Source of the DNA: Candidatus Peribacter sp.
GTDB taxonomy: Bacteria; Patescibacteriota; Gracilibacteria; Peribacterales; Peribacteraceae
NCBI GenBank assembly: GCA_030647195.1
Contig: JAUSKD010000030.1
Coordinates: forward strand, 1-64,000
Reading direction: 5' to 3'
Length of the DNA: 64,000 bases
Shown here: piece by piece, positions 41,568 to 52,033 of the stretch
Layout of the letters: every line of letters starts with the position of its first letter
Numbering within the stretch: the first letter of the stretch is position 1
Position numbers and translations under genes: made by a program
The notes under the pieces: generated by a model
The model's database searches: none
Told to the model about the DNA's origin: nothing
What the model saw: the letters and a program-made list of their open reading frames with translations, nothing else

Positions 41568-43781
41568 ATGTCAGAAGACGTACGCCGTTTCCCGCTTTTT
41601 CGCGTCATCCTGTTTCACGGTGCGGGTTTTCTTTTCGCACTGTCCCCCATTGTGATCGGAGGAGCATTCGGAAATGCGGAGGCGCGTCTCGGCGTGTATC
41701 CCCACGCAGCCCTTCTGGCCCGCTGCCTCTCCTCGGGAGACATTTTCTGGAACAATCTGAATGCTTGGGGGTCCATCTCAGCACCGTTCGGGTACGAATT
41801 CCATCCCTTTCTGCTCTTCTTCCTCCTTTTCCTTAAACCAATCATCGCCGTGCATGCGGTCACGCTCCTCTACGTGATCACCGCCGCCGTTTGTGCGACC
41901 GTCTTTCTTCATCGGGAGGGATTTTCTCCCTGGACGAGTCTGTTCGGGGGTACTGCGTATGCGTTCCTCCTGTGGTCCTGGATGTTCGAGCTGATCCTCA
42001 GTGTGGTTCCGTCTCTTCTGATCATCACGCTGCTGGCCTTTCAGATGAGTAACCGTCGTCCGTTCATCGCTCTGTTCCTCGCCACCGTATCGCTCACCCT
42101 CCTCTGGGCCGGCACCCACGTGCAATTCGCCGTCATGGCCTGCATCCTCTCGTGGCTGTATCTCATCATCCATGTGATGCGCGAGGGACGGTGGAAGCGC
42201 GCAATCACCGTCGGCATCAGCGCGTCCGTTGCTGGTTTTCTGCTTGCACTTCCGCGCATCATTCCTCTCATTGCACATGTCATGCTCTCCACGCGTGCTC
42301 CACTCACGACGATGCAGACAGTGGACGTGAATTTTCCTCTCTTCCTCTTCCTCCCGCGCCTGCCATTCGTTTTTCCGGGGTCACATCTGTCCTACCAGCT
42401 GGTGCCGCACATGGGTGCGTTTGCCGGGGCATGCATCCTTCTCGCGCTCACGCGCCTCCGGCGTCTTCGGGTCTTGCGGGTGCTTCTCGGCATCGCTCTC
42501 GTTCCTCTCGCCCTCTCACTCCCGGGTGTCTCTTCCATGGCACTCGCCCTGCCGTTTGTGCCGCTCCTTGGCCCTCCCGAACGGTGGCTCTTTGTCAGCA
42601 TGGTTGCGCTGATACCGGTCGCCTGCTTCGGGTTCGACACTCTGCTGCAGGGCAGCAAGAGGGGCGTTGCCCGTGTGATCGGCTGGCTGTTTGCCGGTGG
42701 CGGTATCGCCCTGCTCTGCGCGATCGTCTTCAAGGCCGCAGCGACCGGTCACCTTTCCGGCATTCCGGGGTCGCGCCTGCTGTTTCCCTCGCTGTCGCTC
42801 GTGCTTGCCGGCGTTGTCTTCCTCCGTTTCCATTCCCGTCCCGCGCTTGCGGCCGTCCTTGGCGCCCTCTCTGTGCTCCTCACCCTGTTTGGCATGACTT
42901 TGGAGTGGCGCATCCCTGTGCAGGCCCTTCGCGGCACCCCGCTTTTCGTGCCCTCTTCGGCCGAGGAGATTTCGCATGTGTTCGCGGCAAGAGCTTCCCT
43001 GCCGCCCTCACTTTCCCGCAGCGGACACAAGCTCTACGAAGACTCGCTCTTCTATGCGAACGTCAACCTTTTTTCCGGTTTCGCTCTGACGGCGGCCAAT
43101 GATCCGACGCTGCCTGCCCGGACACAGATGGTGTTGGATCTCCTGGGCGCGGAGCCACCCACCTCTCCCCTGTACGCAACGGATACGACTGATGTGCTGA
43201 TCGGGCGACTGCGGTCGTATGAGCATTTGTTGCCAGCATTGGGGGTCCACTGGGTACTGAGCCCCGTTCCGTTGACGGGTTTCCGTACTCTCGTTCTCGC
43301 GCAGGTTCATCCTGTCGAAGGAGACACGAAGATGTATCGGTATGCAGTGCGCGATCCCAAACCCCTTGCCTACGTTCTTCCGTCCGTTTCGCTGGCCGAA
43401 CCGGGTGTCGATGATCTGCCGGACCGGCTGAAAGCATCGGCGCGGCGTCCGGTGATCGTGGAGTGCCGCGATTGTCGCGGAGAGGTCACATCATCCGGAC
43501 GTGGCACGTTCACTGTGCGTGCGGAAACCGCTTCGCAGGTTCTCGTGGATGTTACGACTCCCGAGGCGCAATGGATGGCGGTCCGGCGCATCGCACTCCC
43601 CGGAACGGAAGTCACCGTCGATGGTCAGCCGGTCTCCTTTGGCATTGTCTATGGCGTCTTGGTCGCGGTGAACGTTCCCCCGGGCAGGCACACCGTGACC
43701 GTATCGCATTCCTATAAAACTCTTCTCAAAGACAGCCTGAAGATCCTGAGAAAGGAACGGTGTCTTTGGTTCCCTGTGTAA
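41568..43781 (+). CDS. YfhO-like multi-spanning membrane protein
   Basis: A 737-residue protein with about 12 predicted helices in the first 450 residues (starting FRVILFHGAGFLFALSPIVIGG) and a C-terminal extracytoplasmic domain of about 280 residues. LLARCLSSGDIFWNNLNAWGSISAPFG resembles the first-loop region of YfhO/GT-C proteins, which often carry sugar-modifying activity using polyprenol-phosphate donors. TAGAAT lies 8 nt upstream of the ATG. The donor enzyme may be one of the DPM-type transferases encoded at 46751 or 61822. The family assignment is moderate and the substrate unknown. Confidence 0.7.
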   Translation: MSEDVRRFPLFRVILFHGAGFLFALSPIVIGGAFGNAEARLGVYPHAALLARCLSSGDIFWNNLNAWGSISAPFGYEFHPFLLFFLLFLKPIIAVHAVTLLYVITAAVCATVFLHREGFSPWTSLFGGTAYAFLLWSWMFELILSVVPSLLIITLLAFQMSNRRPFIALFLATVSLTLLWAGTHVQFAVMACILSWLYLIIHVMREGRWKRAITVGISASVAGFLLALPRIIPLIAHVMLSTRAPLTTMQTVDVNFPLFLFLPRLPFVFPGSHLSYQLVPHMGAFAGACILLALTRLRRLRVLRVLLGIALVPLALSLPGVSSMALALPFVPLLGPPERWLFVSMVALIPVACFGFDTLLQGSKRGVARVIGWLFAGGGIALLCAIVFKAAATGHLSGIPGSRLLFPSLSLVLAGVVFLRFHSRPALAAVLGALSVLLTLFGMTLEWRIPVQALRGTPLFVPSSAEEISHVFAARASLPPSLSRSGHKLYEDSLFYANVNLFSGFALTAANDPTLPARTQMVLDLLGAEPPTSPLYATDTTDVLIGRLRSYEHLLPALGVHWVLSPVPLTGFRTLVLAQVHPVEGDTKMYRYAVRDPKPLAYVLPSVSLAEPGVDDLPDRLKASARRPVIVECRDCRGEVTSSGRGTFTVRAETASQVLVDVTTPEAQWMAVRRIALPGTEVTVDGQPVSFGIVYGVLVAVNVPPGRHTVTVSHSYKTLLKDSLKILRKERCLWFPV

Positions 43782-43814
43782 GGGGGGTCCGTTGAGAGAA
43801 TGCGCCGTGTTTAA

Positions 43815-43843
43815 TTGACCGTAAGGCCAAACGAACCTATCGT
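43815..43843 (+). promoter_or_regulatory. Promoter of the rfbF operon
   Basis: TTGACC (43815-43820), a 17-nt spacer and TATCGT (43838-43843), 11 nt before ATG 43855. The leader would be only 4-5 nt, and no Shine-Dalgarno sequence is present. The TATCGT hexamer also lies upstream of legC. Confidence 0.55.
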
Positions 43844-43854
43844 AGCCGTCTACA

Positions 43855-44709
43855 ATGAAAGTTGTCATTCTCTGTGGCGGGCAGGGGACGCGCTTGCGTG
43901 AAGAGAGCGAATATCGCCCCAAGCCTCTCATCGAGGTGGGGGAGCGGCCGATCCTGTGGCACATCATGAAGCTCTATGCGCACTACGGGCTCAAGGATTT
44001 CGTGCTGTGCCTGGGCTACAAGGGCCAGATGATCAAGGAGTACTTTCTTAATTACGAGGCGACGAACAATGACTTCACCATTCAGCTGGGCTCACGTCCC
44101 GCCCTCGTCTACCACGGGAATCATACGGAGCAGGATTTTCGCGTGACGCTGGCGGATACGGGTCCGGATGCGATGACGGGTTCCCGCGTCAAAAAAGTCG
44201 CGCACCATCTGACCGATCAGACATTCCTTCTGACGTACGGCGATGGTGTCAGCAACGTGAATATCGATCAGCTCATCACCTTCCACCGCTCACATGGCAA
44301 GCTGGCCACGGTGACGACAGTCCGTCCCCACTCGCGGTTCGGTGTCGTTGAAATGCAGGAGGACGGACACATCATTTCCTTTGCCGAAAAGCCGCAGATG
44401 GATGGCTGGGCCAGTGCCGGCTACTTCGTGTGCGAGAGGGGCGTACTCGATTACCTCGATGTCGACAGCAACTGTTCTTTCGAGCAGGAACCGCTCCACC
44501 GCCTCGCACAGGACGGGCAACTGATGGCCTACCGGCACGAAGGATTCTTCTATGCCATGGATACCCATCGCGAGTACCTCTTCCTGAATGAGATGTGGAA
44601 GAAAGGAAATGCACCATGGGCGGTCTGGCAGCATCCGAAAGAGAAAATGATACTGCCCGCCTCCGTTGAGGGGGTGAGCGGTAAGCGCGCAGCTCTCTCT
44701 GCCGTATGA
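43855..44709 (+). CDS. rfbF: Glucose-1-phosphate cytidylyltransferase RfbF
   Basis: A 284-residue nucleotidyltransferase: [45 protein letters not shown] is diagnostic of Rfb[28 protein letters not shown] and [18 protein letters not shown] complete the pattern; length fits (about 257-290). It makes CDP-glucose from CTP and glucose-1-phosphate, entry to CDP-3,6-dideoxyhexoses. The stop overlaps the rfbG start (ATGA). Confidence 0.95.
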   Translation: MKVVILCGGQGTRLREESEYRPKPLIEVGERPILWHIMKLYAHYGLKDFVLCLGYKGQMIKEYFLNYEATNNDFTIQLGSRPALVYHGNHTEQDFRVTLADTGPDAMTGSRVKKVAHHLTDQTFLLTYGDGVSNVNIDQLITFHRSHGKLATVTTVRPHSRFGVVEMQEDGHIISFAEKPQMDGWASAGYFVCERGVLDYLDVDSNCSFEQEPLHRLAQDGQLMAYRHEGFFYAMDTHREYLFLNEMWKKGNAPWAVWQHPKEKMILPASVEGVSGKRAALSAV

Positions 44710-45692
44710 GCAAGGAAACCGCATCATTCTGGCGCGATCGTCCCACCTGTGTCACGGGTGCGACGGGTCTCGTGGGAATCTGGCTCGTTCGCCGATTGGT
44801 GGAGGCGGGAGCACAGGTGATTTGCCCCGTCCGCGACTGGGTTCCGCAATCCGATCTGCTGCGTTCCCCGTTGAACGAGCGCGTGGTTTTGGTGCGCGGA
44901 GATGTGCAGGATCAGGCTTTTTTGGAGCGCGTCCTTGGCGAGTATGAAATAGACACCGTCATCCACCTGGCCGCGCAGACGATCGTCGGGATCGCAAATC
45001 GCAATCCCATTTCCACCTTTGAATCCAATATTCAGGGCACCTGGACACTGCTCGAGGCCTGCCGCCGCAGCCCGCTCGTGCGGCAGATCGTCGTCGCCTC
45101 CTCGGACAAGGCCTACGGCGATCAGGAAAAGCTTCCGTATACCGAAGAAGCCCCGCTGCAGGGGCGCCATCCGTACGACGTCAGCAAATCCTGTGCCGAT
45201 CTGATTGCCCGTTCCTATGCCGAGACGTACGGGCTTCCTGCGGTCATCACGCGCTGCGGGAATTTCTACGGTGGAGGGGATTTGAACTGGAATCGCATCG
45301 TTCCGGGCACGATCCGCTCGATCCTGCGGTCCACGCCACCCGTTATCCGCTCGGATGGGAAGAACATTCGTGATTATTTCTACGTCGAGGACGGCGCGGC
45401 GGCCTACATGCTCCTCGCGGAGAAGCTCGCAGAGCATCCGGAGCTTCGGGGCCAGTCTTTCAACTTCAGCAACGAGGAACAAATGACAGTGCTCGATCTC
45501 ACGCAGCGCATACTCACGCTCATGGGCAGCGATCTCAAACCCGAAATTCGCAACGAGGCGACAAACGAGATCCGTCACCAGTACCTGAGTGCGGCAAAAG
45601 CACGCAAAGTGCTCGGATGGAAGCCGCTCTTCGGGCTCGATGAAGGCCTCAAGAAAACAATCGAGTGGTACCGCGGATTTTTCGCCTCGTAG
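44706..45692 (+). CDS. rfbG: CDP-glucose 4,6-dehydratase RfbG
   Basis: A 328-residue extended [20 protein letters not shown] binds [46 protein letters not shown] has Ser/Asp/Lys and YxxxK as in CDP-glucose dehydratase, and [21 protein letters not shown] matches RfbG. The family is usually about 350-360 residues. It yields CDP-4-keto-6-deoxyglucose from the RfbF product. The start ATG 44706 overlaps the rfbF stop. Confidence 0.93.
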   Translation: MSKETASFWRDRPTCVTGATGLVGIWLVRRLVEAGAQVICPVRDWVPQSDLLRSPLNERVVLVRGDVQDQAFLERVLGEYEIDTVIHLAAQTIVGIANRNPISTFESNIQGTWTLLEACRRSPLVRQIVVASSDKAYGDQEKLPYTEEAPLQGRHPYDVSKSCADLIARSYAETYGLPAVITRCGNFYGGGDLNWNRIVPGTIRSILRSTPPVIRSDGKNIRDYFYVEDGAAAYMLLAEKLAEHPELRGQSFNFSNEEQMTVLDLTQRILTLMGSDLKPEIRNEATNEIRHQYLSAAKARKVLGWKPLFGLDEGLKKTIEWYRGFFAS

Positions 45693-45707
45693 CATTTCCA
45701 TTCATAC

Positions 45708-46730
45708 ATGAAACCTCTTCCTGCGGTCGACCTTGAATCGGTGTTGGCGGATACGCGGGATCTGTGGGAGGAATTTCGCGGAAACAAACTCTTTCTCACG
45801 GGTGCGACGGGTTTCATGGGATGCTGGTTGCTCGAGTCATTCGCGTGGGCGTGCGATCATCTCGGCCTGGATGCGCACGTGGTTGCGCTGACCCGCGACC
45901 CGGATCGTTTTGCGGCGAAGGCTCCCCACCTTGCCTCGCATCCGTCGATTGCTCTCGTGCAGGGGGATGTGCGGTCATTCACGTTTCCCGCCGGTTCTTT
46001 TTCTCACATCATCCATGGGGCGGCACAACCTTCCGCCGCGACGTCGCAACCGCTTCAGCGCGAGATCATTGTTGAGGGTACGCGACGGGTTCTCACCTTC
46101 GGCCGTGCATGCGGCGCATCGAAATCATTGTTCTTAAGCTCCGGCGCGGTTTACGGCACTCAGCCGCCATCATGTTCCCATATGCCGGAGGACGAGACGG
46201 CCGTTGCGCGTCCCCTCACCGTTCCTTCCGCATATGCGGATGGCAAGCGCGAGGCGGAACGATTGTGGCGGGAGGAGCAGGCGCCGGGGCAACGGACCAT
46301 CGCACGATGTTTTGCATTCTTAGGACCGCACCTTCCCCTCGACGGACAGTTCGCCGCGGGGAATTTTATCCGTGACGGACTCAACGGCGGACCGATCCGG
46401 GTGAACGGGGACGGGACACCCTTCCGTTCGTACCTCTATGCCGCCGATCTCGTTGTGTGGCTGCTCACGATCCTGTGTAAGGGCACGGCCGGGCGGGCGT
46501 ACAACGTCGGATCCGAGCAGGCCGTCAGCATTCTCGAGCTCGCACATTCAGTGGCGGCAGCGTTTTCGCCGAAGCCGGCTGTTTCGGTGTTGCAGAAACC
46601 CGTTCCCGGGGCTTTTCCGGCACGCTACGTTCCCTCAACGCTGCGCGCCCGTACTGAGCTTCATCTGAAGGAAAATTTCCCGCTTGCTTCGGCTATCCAG
46701 GCCACGGTCTCGTGGTACGCTACGGATTAG
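45708..46730 (+). CDS. NAD-dependent epimerase/dehydratase, CDP-sugar reductase candidate
   Basis: A 340-residue extended SDR: KLFLTGATGFMGCWLLESFAWA, HIIHGAAQPSAATSQPL, FLSSGAVYGTQPP, and SAYADGKREAERLW with the YxxxK pair. It follows rfbG by 15 nt. Reductases such as RfbJ (CDP-abequose synthase) occupy this position in related clusters, but the 3-dehydrase (RfbH/AscC) needed for 3,6-dideoxy sugars is not in the window. It may act directly on CDP-4-keto-6-deoxyglucose. Family firm, reaction inferred. Confidence 0.8.
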   Translation: MKPLPAVDLESVLADTRDLWEEFRGNKLFLTGATGFMGCWLLESFAWACDHLGLDAHVVALTRDPDRFAAKAPHLASHPSIALVQGDVRSFTFPAGSFSHIIHGAAQPSAATSQPLQREIIVEGTRRVLTFGRACGASKSLFLSSGAVYGTQPPSCSHMPEDETAVARPLTVPSAYADGKREAERLWREEQAPGQRTIARCFAFLGPHLPLDGQFAAGNFIRDGLNGGPIRVNGDGTPFRSYLYAADLVVWLLTILCKGTAGRAYNVGSEQAVSILELAHSVAAAFSPKPAVSVLQKPVPGAFPARYVPSTLRARTELHLKENFPLASAIQATVSWYATD

Positions 46731-46750
46731 TTTTTCCCGCAGTGAGCCCT

Positions 46751-47680
46751 ATGCGAACCATCAGCGTCGTCACCCCGACGTTCAACGAGGAGGCCAATGT
46801 CCGCGAGCTCTATCGGCAGACGAAGGAGGTTTTCGCCGGACTGCCCGCGTACCGGTACGAGCACATTTTCATCGACAACGCTTCAACCGATCGTACCGTT
46901 GCGATCCTGAAAGAAATCGCTGCCACGGATCCGCAGGTGAAAGTCATCGTCAACGCGCGGAATTTCGGACACATCCGTTCACCATACTATGGTCTGCTGC
47001 AGGCATCCGGCGATGCGGCGATTCTGATTGTCGCCGACCTGCAAGATCCTCCCTCCCTCATTCCCACATTCGTTGAGCGGTGGGAACAGGGCGAGAAGAT
47101 CGTCATCGCCGTCAAAACGGCCAGCGGGGAATCGCCCCTGCTCTTCGCCATCCGCAAGCTCTACTACCGCCTCGTATCGAGTCTGTCAGAGACACCGTTG
47201 ATCAGAAATTTTTCCGGCTTCGGTCTGTATGACCGCTCCGTTCTGGATGTGCTCCGGACGATTCAGGATCCGTACCCCTACTTCCGCGGACTCGTGCTGG
47301 AAGTCGGCCCCAAACCATCGATTGTTCCTTTCCAGCAGCCGCAGCGAAAACGGGGCATCTCCAAAAACAACTTCTACACGCTCTACGATATCGCGATGCT
47401 CGGCATTACCAGCCACTCCAAGGTACCGCTCCGTATCGCGACGATTGCAGGGTTCTTTCTCTCTGCCGTGGGCTTGCTGGTCGCATTGGGATATCTGGTC
47501 GCCAAGTTGGTCTTCTGGAACACCTTTTCGGCGGGGATCGCGCCGATTGTCGTCGGCGGATTCATCTTCTTCTCCATACAACTGTTCTTCATCGGGCTCA
47601 TCGGAGAATACGTTGCTGCCATCCACACGCAGACACTCCGACGGCCCTTGGTTACGGAGAAGGAGCGCGTCAATTTCTGA
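46751..47680 (+). CDS. DPM1/GtrB-type GT2 glycosyltransferase with two membrane helices
   Basis: About 309 residues from ATG 46751 (MRTISVVTPTFNEEANVRELYRQ). GT-A core with HIFIDNASTDRTVAILKEIA and LIVADLQDPPSLIPTFVERW, then KTASGESPLLFAIRKLYYRLVSSLSE. C-terminal helices near 227-255 and 262-290 are typical of ArnC/GtrB/YkcC proteins. These load a sugar onto undecaprenyl phosphate at the inner face of the membrane. The longer frame from 46712 overlaps the previous gene and is not used. Confidence 0.88.
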   Translation: MRTISVVTPTFNEEANVRELYRQTKEVFAGLPAYRYEHIFIDNASTDRTVAILKEIAATDPQVKVIVNARNFGHIRSPYYGLLQASGDAAILIVADLQDPPSLIPTFVERWEQGEKIVIAVKTASGESPLLFAIRKLYYRLVSSLSETPLIRNFSGFGLYDRSVLDVLRTIQDPYPYFRGLVLEVGPKPSIVPFQQPQRKRGISKNNFYTLYDIAMLGITSHSKVPLRIATIAGFFLSAVGLLVALGYLVAKLVFWNTFSAGIAPIVVGGFIFFSIQLFFIGLIGEYVAAIHTQTLRRPLVTEKERVNF

Positions 47681-47686
47681 TCTTCA

Positions 47687-49402
47687 TCACGTTTTTTCGT
47701 TCATGCCGACCGGATTCACATGAGGTTCCATATCGGTCATCGGTCTGCCGAAGGCGATTTTTGGGTAGGCATTGAGCGACTGATCCACCATCACCTGCAA
47801 CAGGCACGGTTCCGTAGGCTCCTGCCAGAGCCACCGCACGGCGTCCGGCACCTCTCCTGATTCGACAACCGTCCGCGCTGCGATGCCGTAAGCGCTGGCG
47901 ATGCGCGTGAAATCCGGCGCGCTGTATCCCCACACGGTGGATTGGTACCGTCCCTCAAAGTAGCTGTCCTGAAATTGCCGCACCATTCCGTATGAATCAT
48001 TGTGCATGATGATGATTTTGATGGGCAGGTGGTTACGGACGACTGTCTGGAGCTCCTGGATATTCAGTTGGAAACCCCCATCTCCTGCAATCACTACCAC
48101 CGGATGCGGTCGCGTGACGCATGCGACGCCGATTGCGGCCGGGAGGGCATAGCCCATGGCGCCCATACCGCCTGGTGTCAGGAAACGCTGTCCCTGTTTC
48201 CTCTCCACCGACTGTGCCGCCCACATCTGGTGCAGGCCGACATCCGTAACATATGCGGCGGCTGCTCCGGACTGTGACGAGAGGGCGTGCATGAAAACGT
48301 TCGGGTTGATCCCGCGCACATCCTTCAATTCCGACGTATCGGGCCAGCGGTCGCGCAGTTCGCCGATCTCCTTTCGCCAACTCTGGTATCGGTCGCTGCT
48401 GTCCGGCAGAGCGTTCAGGATGTGCGGGAGGATATCGGCGATGTCAGCGACGATCGGTATGCAGCCACGGATGCGATGATTGATTTCCCCAACATCGCAG
48501 TCTATGTGAATGACGGTGCGTTCCCCTTTCCACGCAACAGTGTCCGCTCCCGTCTGGCGAATATCCAGGCGACTGCCGATGACGATGACGCAGTCGCTGC
48601 GTCCGACGGCAAGGTTGGCCCACCGGTTTCCGTAGGTGCCGATCATGCCCACAGAGAGAGGATGATCGGAGGGGAGGACATCTAACCCGAGCAGGGAGTG
48701 AACAACTGGGACATGCGCGCGCTCGGCGAAGCGCGTCAGAGCATCTGCGGCCATCGCCGTTCTCACACCGCTTCCGACGAGGATGAGCGGCCGTGCGGCT
48801 GCAGCAAGTGCCTGCAAGAGGCCGTCGAGAGCGGGGACCGCGCATGTATCCGGAGAAGACGCTTCGCTCGGCAGTGGAGAGAAAGGGATGTCGCCACTCT
48901 GGATATCCAGTGGGATATCGAGGAGTACCGGCCCCGGTCGTCCCTCCATCGCAATCGCATACGCCCGTTCCAGTGATGGCAGCAGATCATCGGGTTCACG
49001 GACCTGCCATGCAGCCTTCGTGACGGGAACCGCCATAGAAACAATGTCCGTTTCCTGAAATCCCACCTGGCGGACGGGACGATCCCCCTTAAGTTCGTGC
49101 CGGTTCACCTGCCCTGTGATAAAAATGGCGGGCGAAGAGTCGAAGAAGCAGCTTCCGATGCCCGTAAGCAGGTTTGTAGCTCCCGGACCGCTCGTTGCCA
49201 TCGCGATGCCAGGCTTGCCCGTCATCCTTCCCACTGCATCGGCCGCGAATGCGGTTGATTGCTCGTGATGCATGCTCACGATGGGTATCTGGATGGCATG
49301 CAGCGAATCCAGAATGTGTGCGATCATTCCGCCCACCACCTCGAAGACGCAGGGTACTTCTTTCCGCCTCAGAAAATCCGCAATCAGGGCACTCGCTTTC
49401 AC
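47687..49402 (-). CDS. Acetolactate synthase-like TPP enzyme, possible sugar-branching (YerE-like)
   Basis: About 571 residues from GTG 49402 ([17 protein letters not shown]). N-terminal Pyr domain with catalytic Glu in [17 protein letters not shown]; central domain with [14 protein letters not shown] and [16 protein letters not shown]-terminal PP domain with [18 protein letters not shown]. No ilvN or other branched-chain amino acid genes lie nearby. YerE, a TPP enzyme of this family, adds a two-carbon unit to a CDP-4-keto sugar in yersiniose synthesis; with rfbFG 2 kb away such a role is plausible. The promoter at 49409-49437 supports the GTG start. Ordinary acetolactate synthase remains possible. 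Confidence 0.82.
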   Translation of the reverse strand: MKASALIADFLRRKEVPCVFEVVGGMIAHILDSLHAIQIPIVSMHHEQSTAFAADAVGRMTGKPGIAMATSGPGATNLLTGIGSCFFDSSPAIFITGQVNRHELKGDRPVRQVGFQETDIVSMAVPVTKAAWQVREPDDLLPSLERAYAIAMEGRPGPVLLDIPLDIQSGDIPFSPLPSEASSPDTCAVPALDGLLQALAAAARPLILVGSGVRTAMAADALTRFAERAHVPVVHSLLGLDVLPSDHPLSVGMIGTYGNRWANLAVGRSDCVIVIGSRLDIRQTGADTVAWKGERTVIHIDCDVGEINHRIRGCIPIVADIADILPHILNALPDSSDRYQSWRKEIGELRDRWPDTSELKDVRGINPNVFMHALSSQSGAAAAYVTDVGLHQMWAAQSVERKQGQRFLTPGGMGAMGYALPAAIGVACVTRPHPVVVIAGDGGFQLNIQELQTVVRNHLPIKIIIMHNDSYGMVRQFQDSYFEGRYQSTVWGYSAPDFTRIASAYGIAARTVVESGEVPDAVRWLWQEPTEPCLLQVMVDQSLNAYPKIAFGRPMTDMEPHVNPVGMNEKT

Positions 49403-49408
49403 GCGGAA

Positions 49409-49437
49409 AATATACAGGATGAACACAGCGACCACAA
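49409..49437 (-). promoter_or_regulatory. Leaderless-type promoter of the TPP enzyme gene
   Basis: On the minus strand TTGTGG (49437-49432), a 17-nt spacer and TATATT (49414-49409), then TTCCGC and GTG at 49402: exactly 6 nt between the -10 box and the start. Confidence 0.6.
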
Positions 49438-49562
49438 TGAATGCCGTTGAGAATCTGGGCTATTCTTTGCGTTCCATTGGCAAAATCAGACCATGGATTG
49501 CCTCTCTGAAAACCCTGTTCATTCACACAGATTTTCCCTCACAGCGCTTCCAGCCGTGTACA

Positions 49563-50618
49563 ATGAGCATGACCATGTCGCGACGTGCTCTGATCACCGG
49601 CATCACCGGTCAGGACGGTTCCTACCTGGCCGAGTTTCTCCTGACGAAGGGATACGCAGTGCACGGGCTCGTACGACGCGCCTCCACGTTCAACCGCGGG
49701 CGCATCGAACACCTGTTCAAGGATGTGTCGAGGGATGCGCCGAATTTCCAGCTGCACTACGGCGATCTGGCCGATTCAAATTCGCTCATCCGCATCCTCA
49801 CGATTGCGAAGCCGGATGAGGTGTACAACCTCGCCGCGCAGAGCCATGTCGGCGTGAGCTTTGATACGCCGGAGTACACCGGAGACATCACGGGCATCGG
49901 GACGACGCGCCTTCTCGAGGCTCTTCGGACGATCGGTCTTCCCACCCGGTTCTATCAGGCCAGCTCGAGCGAGCTCTACGGCAAGGCTCTCACCACGCCG
50001 CAGAACGAAGACACGCCGTTCTACCCCCGCAGTCCCTATGGGTGTGCCAAGGCGTACGCCTATTACCTCACCCGGAACTATCGCGAGAGCTACGGGATGT
50101 TCGCGGTGAACGGCATTCTCTTCAATCACGAATCCCCCCGGCGCGGTGAGAACTTCGTCACGCGCAAGATCACTCTGAGTATTGCCAATATCCTCGCGGG
50201 TCGGCAGGAGTGCCTGTACCTCGGCAACCTGGAGGCCAAGCGTGACTGGGGGTATGCCAAGGAGTTCGTCGAAGGCATGTGGATGATGCTCCAGCAGCCC
50301 GTACCGGATGATTTCGTCCTCGCGACGGGCAGGGCGGCCACCGTCCGTGAATTTCTGGAGCTCGCGCTCACAGAGGCTCGCATTCCGTTCGAGCGCACCG
50401 GCATCGGCAAAGAGGAGGCCTACCGCGACACGCGGACGGGAAAGGTCATCGTAAAAATCGACCCGCACTACTATCGCCCGGCGGAGGTGGATTTTCTGGT
50501 AGGAGATGCCTCCAAGGCACGCAGTAAACTCGGCTGGCAGCCCAAGACTTCACTCCCCGAACTCGTGGCAATCATGATGGAGGCAGATCTCAAGCTCGCA
50601 GGGGTACAGAAAGCGTGA
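49563..50618 (+). CDS. gmd: GDP-mannose 4,6-dehydratase
   Basis: About 351 residues. [38 protein letters not shown] is the GMD signature; [71 protein letters not shown] (catalytic S, Y, K) and [18 protein letters not shown] complete the family. Product: GDP-4-keto-6-deoxymannose for rhamnose, fucose or perosamine; no second-step enzyme is adjacent. Start ATG 49563, 49569 or 49575; TACAAT at 49559-49564 overlaps the first, so the third is possible. The frame extends far upstream over the divergent gene and is trimmed. Confidence 0.93.
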   Translation: MSMTMSRRALITGITGQDGSYLAEFLLTKGYAVHGLVRRASTFNRGRIEHLFKDVSRDAPNFQLHYGDLADSNSLIRILTIAKPDEVYNLAAQSHVGVSFDTPEYTGDITGIGTTRLLEALRTIGLPTRFYQASSSELYGKALTTPQNEDTPFYPRSPYGCAKAYAYYLTRNYRESYGMFAVNGILFNHESPRRGENFVTRKITLSIANILAGRQECLYLGNLEAKRDWGYAKEFVEGMWMMLQQPVPDDFVLATGRAATVREFLELALTEARIPFERTGIGKEEAYRDTRTGKVIVKIDPHYYRPAEVDFLVGDASKARSKLGWQPKTSLPELVAIMMEADLKLAGVQKA

Positions 50619-50665
50619 GGAATCCATGCCCGTTTTTGTGGCTCCGTACCGTTTTTCGTGGCAAA

Positions 50666-52033
50666 ATGCCCATCACGGTTATGGAAGAATCCTACGTCCA
50701 TCCCCGGTCACGGCAGTCCTTCTTCTCCGGTGCTTCCGTTCACAAGGAAAAGAAGCAGTGGGGCGAGGAGCACTGGATCGTGAACAAGGAGTACTGCGGC
50801 AAGAAGCTGCTCCTCAAAAAAGACCGTCGTTGCAGCCTGCACACGCACAAACAGAAGGACGAAGTCTTCTACATTCAGAAGGGGCGCGTGCTTCTGGAGC
50901 TTGGCAAGGAGAGCCGCACGCTTACACCCGGCGATTTCGTGCACATTCCGTCGAACACACCCCATCGTTTCACGGGACTACAGGACAGCGAAATATTCGA
51001 GTTTTCCACCACGCACAGTGAGGACGACAGTTTCCGCACGGAGTACTCTGGTCATGTGGAGCAGAAACGCTACGACCGGCAGGCCGCGCTGATCCGTTCA
51101 TTCAAGAAGTGTTCGGTGCTCGTCGTGGGGGATGTGATGCTCGATACGTACTTCTCGGGGTCCGTCGACCGCATCTCGCCCGAGGCGCCCATTCCCGTGG
51201 TGCACTTTCGGCAGAAGACGTCCTTCCCCGGTGGCGCGGCGAACGCGGCACGCAACATCGCGGCACTCGGCGCGCGCGCAACTCTGCTGGGACTGAGGGG
51301 TGATGATGATGCGGGTCGGGAGCTCGATGCCCTGATTAAGAAAGAGAAGGTTCGCTCCCTCCTGCTCGTGGATCCCAAGCGCTCGACCACGCAGAAGCAG
51401 CGCATCGTCGCGGGGTCAAAGCACCAGATCGTTCGTCTGGATATCGAGGAGCAGTCCTCTCCGTCACCGGCCCAGGTGCGCTCCCTCCTCAAGCGCGTGG
51501 AACGGGAACTCTCCAAACATGATGTGCTCCTGCTCTCGGACTATGCGAAGGGGATTTTCACCCCTGCGGTGCTGCGCGCCTGCATCGCGCTCGCGCGCCG
51601 GAAGAAGAAGCCCGTTGTGCTCGACCCCAAGCCCCTCGATGCCTCCTACCTTGCCTCTGCGCGCGGCGTAACCCTGATGACGCCCAACCGCCGCGAAGCT
51701 CTGCTCCTCTCGGGCCGGGCGAATATCTCCCCCGAGGAGACGGGAAAGATCCTGGCAACCGCACTCAAGACCGATATCCTTCTCACGCTGGGGGCGGATG
51801 GCATGCTGCTTTCGCACCCCCGCAAGGCTCACGAGCGCTTTCCCACGTTCGTGCGCGAGGTGGCCGATGTCTCGGGTGCCGGCGATACGGTGGTTGCCGT
51901 CCTTGCAATTGTTCTGGGACTCAAAGGAAAGCTTCTGGATGCCGTCGATCTCTCGAACCGCGCTGCGGGCATCGTCGTCGGCAAGGCGGGTACGGCCACG
52001 GTCTCTCCCGCAGAGCTCCTCGACGTGCTATGA
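50666..52033 (+). CDS. Fusion: cupin domain + heptose-7-phosphate kinase (HldE1-like)
   Basis: About 455 residues. Residues about 15-130 form a cupin like those of mannose-6-phosphate isomerases (HWIVNKEYCGKKLLLKK, CSLHTHKQKDEVFYIQKGRVLLELG, GDFVHIPSNTPHRF). Residues about 150-455 form a PfkB kinase: VLVVGDVMLDTYFSGSVDRISPEAPIPVV, FPGGAANAARNIAALGARATLLG, and catalytic ADVSGAGDTVVAVLA. That kinase is the HldE N-terminal type phosphorylating D-glycero-D-manno-heptose 7-phosphate at C1. In most bacteria it is fused to an adenylyltransferase; here that domain is in the next gene. Start ATG 50666 or 50681. The cupin function is unknown. Confidence 0.85.
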   Translation: MPITVMEESYVHPRSRQSFFSGASVHKEKKQWGEEHWIVNKEYCGKKLLLKKDRRCSLHTHKQKDEVFYIQKGRVLLELGKESRTLTPGDFVHIPSNTPHRFTGLQDSEIFEFSTTHSEDDSFRTEYSGHVEQKRYDRQAALIRSFKKCSVLVVGDVMLDTYFSGSVDRISPEAPIPVVHFRQKTSFPGGAANAARNIAALGARATLLGLRGDDDAGRELDALIKKEKVRSLLLVDPKRSTTQKQRIVAGSKHQIVRLDIEEQSSPSPAQVRSLLKRVERELSKHDVLLLSDYAKGIFTPAVLRACIALARRKKKPVVLDPKPLDASYLASARGVTLMTPNRREALLLSGRANISPEETGKILATALKTDILLTLGADGMLLSHPRKAHERFPTFVREVADVSGAGDTVVAVLAIVLGLKGKLLDAVDLSNRAAGIVVGKAGTATVSPAELLDVL

